This document shows, in pieces, positions 11,868 to 22,900 of a stretch of DNA of 64,000 nucleotides. Both the position numbers and the translations under genes were made by a program. This stretch comes from Linnemannia hyalina. Lineage: Eukaryota > Mortierellomycota > Mortierellomycetes > Mortierellales > Mortierellaceae. Within the stretch, counting starts at the first letter, position 1; every line of letters starts with the position of its first letter. The DNA lies in the NCBI GenBank assembly GCA_019671135.1, contig JAHRHY010000005.1:806001-870000 (forward strand). Direction: 5' to 3'. The notes under the pieces are model-generated. The model ran no database searches and was not told where the DNA came from. It worked only from the letters and a program-made list of their open reading frames with translations.

Positions 11868-12381
11868 ATCTTTTTATTCTCCTTTCAGCATCATCTCTTT
11901 GTAACAGGCGGAATGTTTGAACAGAATAAAATTTCAGCTTCATCCCAAACGTAATACTATTTTTGCCCCGTAATGATAGTCTTTTTTTGTGTGTTTGTTT
12001 TGTCTTTTGTGGCCATGTTCAAGTATTCATAAGTGATCAGTCTTCCACTGATCGATCCAGTTTGATCTGTTGGCGCCAATGTTCTGTTCTCCACATACAT
12101 TTGCCACCAAATATCAACCAATGTTGCCTTAGATCACTGTTCGTGCAGAACCCCCCACAAGTGAACCAAAGCCGTTCAAGCTGGCGTCGCCGATCTCGGC
12201 CACTCAACAACAGCCGCCAACTCACCAGTTCCAAACAAAGAGGCGCGCTAGACAGCACCTTGTCTGCTAGGAGTTCACAAAAAAATATAGACGCCCAAAA
12301 AAAAGAGCTTTTATTCCGCGATAAAAACAAAATCCTTTTTTATTCCTCGAGTGTGCAAACGAAAACGTAAAAAAGAAACGT
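11868..12381. other. Convergent intergenic region between RPL26 and RPS15
   Basis: No supported open frame. It contains the 3' ends of two ribosomal-protein genes; the RPS15 side is A/T-rich. Confidence 0.6.
11925..11930 (+). terminator. AATAAA polyadenylation signal of RPL26
   Basis: AATAAA 58 nt after the RPL26 stop codon. Position and motif fit a fungal poly(A) signal. Confidence 0.55.
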
Positions 12382-13677
12382 TTACTTGAGGGGAATGAAG
12401 CGGGAAGAGTGGGTAGCACCAATACCGGGACGACCGTGCTTGACGGGCTTGTAGGTGATGGAGAACTCTCCGAGGTAGTGTCCAATCATCTCGGGCTTGA
12501 TCTCGACCTGGTTGAAGGTCTTTCCGTTGTAAACACCGACGACGGAACCGATCATCTCGGGGACGACGATCATGTTACGGAGGTGGGTCTTGACGACAGC
12601 GGGCTTCTCCAAGGCGGGGGCATCCTTCTTGGCCTGGCGGAGCTTCTTGATCAAACCCATGGGCTTGCGCTTAAGACCACGCTGGAAACGTCTGCGGGGG
12701 CGGGCGTTAACGAGGTCCATCAACTGCTCAGACGAGAGGTCCAAGAGCTTGTCAAGATCAATACCGCGGTAAGAGAACTTGCGGAAAGTTCTCTTCTTCC
12801 TTGCGTCGAGGGCGGCGGCGTCGTGGTTTTCGTCAGCCTATATGAATGTTCATACATAGGAAGAGAAAAGATATCCATGAGTTTCCTGCTGTTTGAACGA
12901 TACGTGGTATCCCGAGAAGGTTGAGTCCAGCAGTGAGAGAGCATTTCAACGCGCGAGTGGATACTGCGGCGGTTGGTAGCATGCCAGGTGATAGGTTTGT
13001 GCTATATCAATTGCTCCTGTGCTGTGTTCCTTTCTCCAAGGGAGTGTCAAAAGAAAAGGCTCGCTCGCCAACCAAGTGCAACGTTGCATCGCTGCATGAA
13101 GCACAGAAAGGTAATAACCGGAATCGCAGACTGGTCCTGAGTGTACCCTTAGGGGAGCAAGGAGGACAGCTCATACCGTCGCTCCCAAGCCTATGCCTCC
13201 CTCGCTTAGTTGCAGGCCGATTCGCCGTGGTTGTATAAGTGTTGAAATAGATGGTGAAAATAAAGTCCTCCTGTCCCTCTTGTCGCTCCGAACCCACGAG
13301 TTCATCGTTGTTTCCTGCTGTTTGAGAAGTGTGTCATCCTGTTTGCAGAAAGTACGTGGCATCCTCTCATCCATTTGCTGACTCCTTCAAGACGCTCCAG
13401 CCATCGGAGAGATCATCTGATGAAAAGTCGAGACTCCCTCTTGCCAGAGGAGGGGTGCCGAAAAATGACCAGAAGCGAATTTGATATTGCGGGTGTTGAC
13501 GGTGTTGGGTGCTGAACGAACGATAATGACGGAGAACGATGGATAGATGGATCGATGGGTGTCCATGACCCCATGGGACTGATGCTTTTTGCTGCTTCTG
13601 TATATGGTGGATGTATGTATCTCCTGTGGGCTGCCAGAGTCCTCTGAGAGCGAGTGCTAGTAGCAGTCACGCACCAT
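12382..13677 (-). CDS. RPS15: 40S ribosomal protein S15 (uS19)
   Basis: Small-subunit head protein. The main exon 12837-12382 encodes [20 protein letters not shown] and continues through the uS19 core: [59 protein letters not shown] and the conserved end [12 protein letters not shown]. This exon lacks an ATG at its start and begins after a TAG acceptor in phase 0, so a separate start exon is needed. The best candidate is ATG at 13677-13675 followed at once by donor GTGCGT, giving M-A-D-E-N, 152 residues and an 837-nt intron. The start exon is inferred; the main exon is certain. Divergent from RRP1. Confidence 0.9.
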
Positions 13678-13934
13678 TGTGGAAAATATCAGAAAGAAGG
13701 GACATCTGTCGCCTCGCCTGGACCTTGCAAATAAACTCGTGCGTGGTCACGTGAAAGCCGTCCTCTGTTTGTTTTCTTTTTTTCTTTTTTTTTGAGGTCC
13801 TTACCTTCGTACTCGAACAACAAGAGGCACCACCACCTTCGGACTTTGCCACTCACTTTACATCTCCTCCCTCCATCAACCCACCACTAACTCCATTCCC
13901 ACTCTCACCTCACTACACTTCACTCTCTAATACA
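13678..13934. promoter_or_regulatory. Divergent promoter of RPS15 and RRP1
   Basis: 257 bp between divergent start codons. It holds GTCACGTG at 13746-13753 (an E-box-like CACGTG core) and a T-rich tract near 13770-13795. The same GTCACGT core occurs in the ESF1/RPL26 divergent region. Confidence 0.5.
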
Positions 13935-15594
13935 ATGGTTGTGGTCGGCTCAGCAACAGACTCCTCATCGCCCTTTGGCAAGAAACTTGCCGCCAACGGT
14001 ACAAATTTTTTTACTTTTTTTTGTATTGGTTCCAAGCCCACTGAACTTGTTACTGTCCCAGAAGTCCTGTGGACTGATATTTTACCTTTGCACCTTCATC
14101 GTTGTAGACAAGAAGACCAGAGATAAGGCTGTCAAAGCCCTTGGAAGGTGGATCTCGAACAAGAAGGACTTCACACACATCGAGCTTATGAAGCTCTGGA
14201 AGGGTCTCTTCTACTGTACGTACTGGATCTATGCTTTATTTTTCATGGGCGATCTGCATTCAAGATGTCAATTAGAGGCAATTGAACGATCTCTAGTTAC
14301 TAAACCTTTGATCAATCGCATTCTCGCTGTTTAGGTGTGTGGATGTCCGATAAGCCCATTATCCAGCAGCAATTGAGCGAAACGTTGTCTTCATTGATCC
14401 TTCGCGTGCCTCGCGAGTCCGTCATGGCCTTTATTGCAACATTCTGGGAAACGATCTGCGCAGAATGGCACGGAATTGACCGCTTGAGGTATTGCAACGG
14501 ATCACATTGGCAGGATACTACTATTTTGGCACTTGGATGTCGAGTTTTCTCAGGACATATTGGCAATGGTGCTTACGTGATATCTCTGCCTTCTATTAAT
14601 TGATCTTGTATAGATTGGACAAGTTCTACTTCTTGTTGCGTCGGTTCCTTTCATACTCATTCCGCATGCTCAAGGAGAACGCTTGGGACTTGGAGACTAT
14701 CGAGGAGTTCACCACAGTCATGACGAACGGGCCATTAAAGTAAGTCGGGGTCACTGGACTTTTCAGGAACAAAGAAGACATGGATAGGTCGGCGCGACAT
14801 CTAGGCTCGATCATCGCCCCTTACATGATTTATCGTCCTTGTTTACTATTCATAGCGCTTCGAACAAACAAGTACCGGATGGCATTCGGTTCCACCTCAT
14901 TGAAATCTATCTGGAAGAGCTGGAGAAGGTTGTCACCATTGCCGAGTCTGGAGATGTCCCCACAGCACATATTCTTCAGCCCATGTTCCATCTTTTGGGA
15001 GAGACTATCAACGGAAAGGTGTTCAAGAAGGTCGCCGAGGAAGTTTTCGAGGAGATTCTGAAGAAGACAGGTAACCTTCGAGAAATTGCCGCGTGAACAA
15101 CTGCTCGCGCAGGAAACTATGATGCATAATGGTCGTTGGTCAACATACTAATGAGACAATTCTTTTTATATCTACGATTTCACCATTCTTCTTTTTTATC
15201 ATTAGCTGCCGGTGAAGGGGACGACTCTGATTTTGAGGATGATGACGATCTGACTATTTTCGATAAGAAGGACGACGAGGACGAGGATGAGGTCGAGGAG
15301 CAGGATGACGAGGAGATGGCAGAAGATGAGGATGACGAGGAGGAGGCCGCGGCTCTGGCAGAGATGGAGGACGAGGCTGATGAGGCAATGGGAGAGAGCA
15401 CAACATTCGATTACGATCTGCTGGGTATCAAGGAGCGTCTATTTGAGATCGGAGCAGAGAAGGAAACGGTGGAGCAGAACCGCCGCAAGGTGTACGTTCT
15501 CTACAAGGCATACCAGGACTTTTGCCCGCTCGAGGATGATGAATCTGACGCCGAGGCAGAAGGAGAGGAGGAAGCTGACGAGGACGAGGAATAG
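13935..15594 (+). CDS. RRP1: Ribosomal RNA processing protein 1 (Rrp1/Nop52)
   Basis: Nucleolar protein for 60S subunit maturation (27S pre-rRNA processing). Six exons: 13935-13998, 14108-14215, 14335-14488, 14614-14739, 14856-15070 and 15206-15594, 351 residues, all phases consistent. The Nop52 domain covers about residues 15-220: FGKKLAANDKKTRDKAVKAL, RWISNKK, MKLWKGLFYCVWMSDKP, then LDKFYFLLRRFLSYSFRML and PDGIRFHLIEIYLEELEKV. A strongly Asp/Glu-rich stretch follows (about residues 225-280), then FDYDLLGIKERLFEIGAEKE and an acidic end. Divergent from RPS15. An AATAAA lies at 15671-15676. Confidence 0.93.
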
Positions 15595-15670
15595 AGAAAT
15601 GACACCCACCCAACATATCCATATCCACTTTCAACCGCACCCGCATCATCATCCACACACCTTGCATCAA

Positions 15671-15676
15671 AATAAA
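15671..15676 (+). terminator. AATAAA polyadenylation signal of RRP1
   Basis: AATAAA about 77 nt after the RRP1 stop codon. Confidence 0.5.
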
Positions 15677-16825
15677 ATACGTTATTTCCAAATATGGTGG
15701 GCAATTGGGGATTTTGCTGTTTTTTGAGTGGCCGAGAGCATTGGACGAAGATTGGGCGGGAGTCTTACCTGGCACATTGGATGGCAGCCTGGACGAGTGG
15801 AGCGTTCACTACATGCTAAAGTTCAAGGCCGTGGGTCGGCAAAGGCGTCAATGATGAGCTGGCTCATGCGCACGCACACTCACGGGGTACGGCTCCCCCA
15901 AGGATGAGATCTCGCTCCTGCTTTTCCTCTCTCGCGATGGACGCAATTGAGACGCACAATGCGTTCCCCCCTGTTATTTTGCTGACTGGTCATGGTTTGT
16001 AGTTTATTGACGCCCTTCTGTTTATGCAACCCTACGCCCATCCATCCCTTCATTGTCCCCGTCCCCGTCCCCGCTTACCCCTTGCACTCATTTCATTCTC
16101 ATCTTATTATTTTCTTGATCCGTCCTTCCGTTGGCGAGTACGCCTGCTGCAGCCCATTTAGCCTTGGTTGGCGTCCTCTGGCCCTTCTGTCTCCTTGTTT
16201 TTTTTTACTCCCTTTTCTTGCTCTCTGTTCTTGCTCTCTGTTCTTGTTGGCACTCTTCTTCTTTTTTCGAATCGGCATCGGCCCAATTCGGTGACCATGG
16301 ACACGTTGCGAAGTTGTTCCTGGCTCTTTCTCTCTCCCTCGTTCGCAATAATATCATATGCTTTTCTCCTACCGTCTCCTAAATTATCCTCGTCTCTTTT
16401 CGACTCGCTCAATGGGACACATTGGGTCGGCAACTACCTCTTGGTGTTCCTTTTCTTCACCCCGCTCTTGTACGTTACATCTATCCATTGCCAGTTTGCT
16501 CTTTCGCGCTCTTTGTTTCCTCACCGCTGAATGGTACATTATAAGCTCTCGTTTGTTTCTTTTTTTTTAACTTTTGCTCTCGAGACCTTTGTTTGTCCAC
16601 GAGCTTGTGGTACAGGGAGCAGTTCGTGTGTTTTTTTTTTACTGCGGGAAGTCAAATTCATCTCTCTACTTGGGAAGACGAGCGCCTGTACGTTGTTTTT
16701 TTACTTGCTGAATGACGACTTTTTGTTATCTGAAGGGGATAGTGACACTGAGAGTGATAAAAAAAAGAGGGGGGAGAGAAGGAGACAGAAAAAAAAAAGA
16801 AGGCCTCTATCGCGATTAAATTGAG

Positions 16826-16880
16826 AGAAGGGGAGGGATGGGATGAGATGGGATGGGATAAGATGGGATGGGAGGGTGAG
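16826..16880. repeat. Degenerate ATGGG/ATGGGAT repeats
   Basis: Irregular units of GGGATGGGATG type, purine-rich on the plus strand. The array is short. Confidence 0.6.
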
Positions 16881-17678
16881 GGGTTAGACCAGGTCATATG
16901 GGCAACCCGTTTTTTTTACACTTCACTTTGAAAGAGGGGCCGGTCGGCTCTCAGACCTGTGGATCCCAGGACGACCCCCGTCACCTGTAACCGTAGGAGA
17001 CTAAGAGAAAGACAAGTCATAAGGACGGAAGAACGAGAAAGAGAAGAGGAGGGAAACGAGTAAAGAGAAACAGAAGTGACAGAGAGAAAAGATGTTGCTT
17101 ATGACGAGTAATAGGTCATCATTTTTATGCACCTTGGGTATTATTTACATCTTTTTGCAAAAGAGCGATGGTGCCCAAAGAGCTGTTTGGGTCGTGCCCC
17201 GACGACAATAACTTCTTGGCAATGCTTACTCTCGAATGTCAGGATAATGATATGCGTGGCGTTGCATGGCCTGGCATGACATGGATGTTGTCGATGAGAT
17301 GGCCCGGGCCCTTTTCGATAAAAAAAATTAAAAAAAAATGGCGGATTAACTACGGTACCTTGGTGCCACGACGGGGTCCATCTAGAGCAATGCGCCCAAT
17401 GCACCAGTCAAGCGTACAAAAATTGCAGGCTATTTCAGAGCGAGACGACATGCATCCAAGAGCATTTTAAAGAGAGGAAGCGACGACAATGCGTCCAAAA
17501 GTAACCAGAAAAACAAAAGGCACTCGTAAACAAACGTACTTTTCATAATGCAAAAGAAACAAGGCGATAGGTTGGTAACAAGAGTGAGTGAGTGAGTGAG
17601 TGAGATAGGCACACTCCTTTTTTTTCTGTTGTTGTTGCTTATTTGTGTATTCGTCTCAATTGCGTTTTGTTCCTTTTA

Positions 17679-17709
17679 CTTCTCTTCTCTTCTCTTCTCT
17701 TCTCTTCTC
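17679..17709. repeat. (TCTTC)n pentanucleotide repeat in a gene leader
   Basis: About six TCTTC units within the C/T-rich leader, 140 bp before the start codon of the Ala/Glu-rich gene. Confidence 0.85.
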
Positions 17710-17845
17710 ACTCACCCTCACTAACTTCACGCCAACCCCAAACCTCTCTCTCATTCTCTCTCTCTTTTTTTCTCTCTTCCAACCTCTTTTAATCACCACC
17801 TCCACCACCACCCCCTACAACAACAACCCCACCAAATACTTTATA

Positions 17846-18757
17846 ATGGCTGATACCACCACCCACGAACACGTCGCCGCCGCCCAAGAGGTTGATGTCC
17901 CCGCCCCCGCCCCCGCCGCAGCTGAGACGACCGAACCCGAGGCAACGTTTTCGACCGCCGTCGAGCCCTCGGATGCACCTGTCCTGCATGCGGATGATGC
18001 GCCTGCTGCTGCTGAGGCGACTGAGGCGACTGTGGCCCCTACCGAGGAGACATCTGCCGAAGCCCCCGCTGCAGGAGAGGAGGCTGCTGCCGAAGGCGCC
18101 AACGACTCCCCCCCAGTTTCGGCTGGATCGGACAAGAAGCAGAAATCCTGGATTTCCAAGTTGACTGGCAGCTTCAAGAAGCTTGGTGATAAGAAGCCCA
18201 AGACTGAGAAGGCTGCCGATGCCCCCGCCGGTGAGGAAGATGCCACTGCTGCCGCGACCGAGACTGATGCTGCCGCTCCTGAAACTACCCCAGAGATCAC
18301 CGTCGACGACACCGCTGCTGCTGCGCCCGCTGCGACTGAGGCTGAGGCTCCTGCTGCTGAGGCTGCTGTTGCTCCTGAGGCCACCGCTGAGGCTGCCGCA
18401 GAGAAGGCCGCAGAGGATACTTCCGCTGCAGGAGGCGAGGCTGCCGCTCCCGCACCTGTGAAATTGGCCAAGCGCCTCTCTTTCAACTTCTTCAACAAGA
18501 AGTCCAAGGCTGAAAAGGAAAAAGAGAAGACTGTCGCCGCTACCCCCGCACCCGTGGCTGAGGCTGCAACAGAGGGCGAGGCTGAGGCTGAGGCTGAGGC
18601 TGAGACTGAGGCTGCTGCTCCTGCTGCAGAGGTCGCTGCCATTACCGAGGAGGCTGCACCCTCAACCCCCACCAAGGATGCCGCCCCTGTCATCGAGACG
18701 ACTGAGGTCCCTGCAGAGGCAGCTGTCGAGAACACTGCCGTGTCTGCTGCCCATTAA
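17846..18757 (+). CDS. Ala/Glu-rich acidic protein with two basic-aromatic patches (MARCKS-like composition)
   Basis: Not recognised as a named fungal family. Single exon, 303 residues, start at the ATG that begins MADTTTHEHV; the frame stays open upstream only because the leader is C/T-rich. The chain is dominated by Ala, Glu, Thr and Pro and is probably disordered. It is interrupted by two short basic patches: residues about 98-120 (KKQKSWISKLTGSFKKLGD, then KKPKTEK) and about 206-228 (KLAKRLSFNFFNKKSKAEKE). The two patches resemble each other: Lys-rich, with Phe/Trp, Leu and Ser. This combination recalls the MARCKS effector domain in an Ala/Glu-rich chain, but residue 2 is Ala rather than the Gly needed for myristoylation. 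A membrane- or calmodulin-binding role is inference from composition only. Codon use is GC-rich and regular, as expected of an expressed gene. Confidence 0.8.
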   Translation: MADTTTHEHVAAAQEVDVPAPAPAAAETTEPEATFSTAVEPSDAPVLHADDAPAAAEATEATVAPTEETSAEAPAAGEEAAAEGANDSPPVSAGSDKKQKSWISKLTGSFKKLGDKKPKTEKAADAPAGEEDATAAATETDAAAPETTPEITVDDTAAAAPAATEAEAPAAEAAVAPEATAEAAAEKAAEDTSAAGGEAAAPAPVKLAKRLSFNFFNKKSKAEKEKEKTVAATPAPVAEAATEGEAEAEAEAETEAAAPAAEVAAITEEAAPSTPTKDAAPVIETTEVPAEAAVENTAVSAAH

Positions 18758-19928
18758 AAGAGGCATCAACCCCCTCTCCCTCTCTCCTCTAATAAGGTAA
18801 GGATTGCAAAGAAGGGGAAAGGGTCATTGCTGAAGGAGGAACACATTATTTTTTCAAGGAGATACACGCACACGCCCACGAAACCATTCCGAATTTGTTT
18901 GCAGTTGACGCTCTTTTGTGTTGTTGTTGTCGTCCTTGTTGTCTCGTGTTCCTTTTGTTTCTCGCCAGTACGACCGTATTTATCGATGGACAAAAGAACG
19001 AGGAGGCTCGTTAAAATGTTCCATCTCATCGTGAATGGAAAGCTTTTTATTATGAACCCTTGACTTTCTCCCAATGGCGTTTTGCAAACATTATCACCAT
19101 ACACTTGCAAACCTACTACTCCGATTCCCAATATCGACTGTTGATCACACCACCCCTCCTCTCTCTTCACCACCATGCAGAAACAGACCATCGTGCCCTT
19201 TCTGACGCGATCCACTCGCATCGCTGACAAATCCAGACCACTCAGTTTAACCCACACATTCCTCCTCTTTTCTTTTTTTCGCTAGCGTGACAATCCTCCT
19301 CAATACGCCTTAATCCTTCGACAGAGGTCATCGTCCAAGGTGACCTCTCTCCAATCGTTTACCAACATCCACTTCTACTCCTATGCTTTCTATTCCCCCT
19401 TTTCTTTTCTTTTTCTATAATTCTTTACTAGTTTAGTAATCTTCCGTCTTCTTTCATAAAGACAGCTGAACGTTATTTCCACCTTATATTGCTTCCATTG
19501 TGATCATGCTACTGCAAAATGCTGTCTTGCGTGTTGAGTTCTTTAAGGGCGGAAGGATGGATTTTAGATCCTGTTCAACACAGGCAGTTTTTTTTTTGGT
19601 CATTCATGCAACGCTTGCAGGGGGAGAAGTAGGGAGTGCACAAAGGGACTTTGAACAAAAGGATGAAGGGACTGACGTACCATGTGATGCATAGATTGGT
19701 ATGCAAAACATTTCAACAATGCATGGACCCCATCATGGGTACTTCCTCCCCTTCCTTCCTCCTTTGTACCATTCATTCCCAAAAAATAATAATGTACATG
19801 TACATCACAAAAATGGACGATTTCTAGCGATCTTATTTTAATAGCATATACAACATACAATTAATTAGAGTAAAAGAGAGAGCGAGATGAGAGATGAGAG
19901 ATAGAGAGGAAGGAGAGAGACGAGGAGT
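18758..19928. other. Convergent intergenic region between the Ala-rich gene and RAD5
   Basis: 1.2 kb without a supported open frame. The middle is C/T-rich on the plus strand. A GA-rich tract at 19870-19925 lies at the RAD5 3' end. Confidence 0.55.
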
Positions 19929-22900
19929 CTAAGAGAAAATCTCCTGCAGGTCATCCATTCTGGCGCCTTGGGCTTCCATCTTTGTCATTCCAAGTCCAGA
20001 AGCCAACGCGTTCTTTCGGCTCTGGATGCTCAGAATCTTCTCCTCCACAGAGTCCTGGATAATAAACCGCTTGACGATCACAGGTTTGGTCTGACCAATT
20101 CGGTGCACTCGGTCAATGGCCTGTGATTCAATCGCGTAGTTCCACCACGGATCCTTAATGCAACAAGAACAAGGTTTGATGGTTTTTCCCTGAGTAAGCA
20201 TTTTTGCATTACAAACACGTTGTCATACAAGCAAATATGCAAAACAAAAAAACACAAAAGGGGAAAGGAAAAACTTACAAGCATGTAGACGCGACTAGCC
20301 GCGGTCAAGTTCAAACCAACACCTCCAGCACGCAAACTAATCAGCATCACCGTGGCAGGATGGTCCGGGTCCTTGAACGCCTTCAATGTCTGTTCGCGAC
20401 TGGCTTGACTCAGTGTACCATCCAACCTCAAAAACTGGAATCCATCCCTGTCCAAAATCGACCCTGCCAAATCCAACATTCCCGTGAATTGAGAAAACAC
20501 AACTGCCTTTGTGTCAGGGTCTGCTTTCCGGTCTCGATTCAAATGTCGCATCAACGCGTCCAGTTTGGCCGAGGACTTGAAGTTGTTTCGCCGCATCTGG
20601 ATCACACGGGTACTGTTGCCGCTAGGATCGCTGATCAGAACGTTTCCTCCTGACACGTTTGACCTCTCGTCGTCTGTAAGCTCCTTTCTAGCTCCAGTTG
20701 CTGCTGCCTCGGAAGTGGTATACTCGATCAAATCGTTCTCAGTGATGGGGCCTTGCCTACAAATCGGACACTCTCCACTCTCGCCCTTGTCATCGCGGAC
20801 CTAAGAGAACCAAGATAAACATTCAATTCGTAATTAGTACCTCTATCGATATTCGCATATGTCTCTTGGCAAGACATGTTGAAAAAGTAACTTACTTGGA
20901 GATAGTCAAGAACACAACTGCGACAGGCAGCATGCATGCAAGGCATCAGAACGCCATCTGCCATATCCTCAAAACAGACTGGGCATTCTGGGATAGCCTC
21001 CGTGTTCCTCATCAAGTTCTCAAGTACGCTCGCTCCAAAGGATGTATCATTCTGGTCGCTGTCGCCAGAGAACTTTGCCATGAGCTCCTCCAGTTGGACT
21101 GGGCCATCCTTGAGATCTTGTGCGCCGTCTGCCTTGCCTCCTCGCCCCACTACCAGCAATGGATGGTCACACACTTGGCGCATCCTATTGAAAATAATGG
21201 CAGTAATCATGCAACGTTTAAATATTTAGATAGAAGATTCACAGGGGAAGTAACAAATTCGCATTAGACTGCATTAGTTACAACTCACCTCATAAGTAGT
21301 TGAAAGATACTGGCATAATGCCTCAGCACTGTACCCGCCCTGCAGTAGTGGTTAAACTTAGTCTTTCCATCCTTGAACAAGGCCTGGTAGATGTCGTTCT
21401 CTTGAGCTGAAAACTTGAGATATTCAATCTCAATAGTTCTCTCTGGTAACATGATGATCGGGTCTCCATTCTCATCTTTGGTAGTTTTGGTCCGTCTCAA
21501 GACAAGGGGTTCCAGAACCGACGTAACCACTCGCATAGCCTTATCCTTATCCTTGGACTCGAACGGTATCGTGATAAACGTGCGCCAGAACGAAAAGTTG
21601 GACCAAGGCTCGGCCCGCAAGAAATGGACGAGTGAAAACAGATCTTCCAGCTTGTTTTGAACAGGAGTTCCAGTGACGACCCACCTCCGCACAGAATTGA
21701 GTGCATAGCACGCCTTTGCAGTCTTGGTTAGCCGGCTCTTGATCTGATGGGCTTCATCCAGTACAACTCTATGAAAGTCCACTGGCAGGTCAACAAGGTA
21801 TGAGCACACGAGTACATGAATGCAATCATGCACATAAAGAGTACATAGCAAATTCAATCTCATATATCTTACCATTGAACAGCGCGCTTCCTTTTCGCCA
21901 GAAATTTTGGGCCTTAATATTATCCAGGTCACTCACCCCCTTGGACTTGGACTGCTCGTTCTCTCTCGCACCGACAATCTTACTGTACTCCGACAAGACG
22001 ACGCCATAACTTGTGATCAAGACATCCGGAGCCCCTCTCCTGAGAAGAGATTCATCTGTACGGTCCCTGGCACCTCCGTAGTAAACCTCGACAGTCAACG
22101 CTCCTCCAGAAGAGTTGGTAGTCTCATCGCGCCATTGCGAAATCAAACTCATCGGACATACAATAAGAGTTGTTGGCGATGATCTTCGTGGCGTTGGTGC
22201 TGAGCTTGATGTTGTGAGTCGTGAGAACGCCTCCTCGGGCGCGTCCAGCTCCGCCTTGTCCATCTTGTTGGAGTGTACCAAGCTCAAGATCTCGATAGTC
22301 TTGCCCAGGCCCATCTCATCCGCCAGAATTCCGCCTCGGCACAATTGGTCACTCGTCGGGAACTCGAGGCTCATCTCGCTCGAGTATGGGTTAAAGTAAT
22401 ATCTCTGAGGTTCGTCCGATTTGAGACCCTGGCCATCTTCCTGCTTGAACTCGTATGCCTCCCAAAGCGGATGTAATGTCTGGTGGCCCTCGGTCGTCAC
22501 TGAGCATTCCTTGTGGTACATCCAGGCCAGCGCATGCCGTTGGTATTGCTTGAGAGTGTAGGTCATCGTTGGTGGTGGATCCATCGGAGCAAACTCACGT
22601 CCGTGCTGTTGTGCCTTCTCGTAGAGTACATCGAGCTCCTTGTCCGACACCTCAGGCTCGCCCTCCTTCTCCTCCTCGCCCTCGTTGACCGTCGCAGTTA
22701 CTTCGGGTGTCGAGCTGAAAATTTCGATGTTTTGGTCACGCGGCCCAACGGTAGTATTGGTGGCAATGGGCGTCAACGCTAGTTCCCGAAACATGGCGTT
22801 CATGGCGTACTTCCTGAACTTGAGATCCAACTCATCCTCCGTCTCCATCGCCTCCTTCGCAAACGACGATCCTGCTTTGGGGTTTCCCAAGACCTTGCTA

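Larger units (their letters stand above)
15595..17845. other. Long intergenic region between RRP1 and the Ala-rich protein gene
   Basis: 2.25 kb with no recognised gene. It is T/C-rich at 16000-16600. Imperfect GGGAT/ATGGG repeats lie at about 16826-16880, (GAGT)n at 17582-17606 and (TCTTC)n at 17679-17709. A 100-codon plus-strand frame at 17168-17470 (starting MVPKELFGSCPDDNN) has mixed composition but no recognisable domain, and I do not call it a gene. The last 200 bp are a pyrimidine-rich leader of the next gene. Confidence 0.5.

Noticed and set aside
12061..12300. Possible tRNA or snoRNA in the RPL26/RPS15 gap and in ribosomal-protein introns
   Set aside because: No A-box/B-box pair, no box C/D or H/ACA arrangement could be found by eye; a covariance-model search would be decisive.
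17645..17845. N-terminal extension of the Ala-rich protein (open frame back to 17645)
   Set aside because: The extension is Ser/Leu/Thr/Phe low complexity from a C/T-rich leader; the composition changes abruptly at the ATG of 17846, which starts the Ala/Glu-rich chain.
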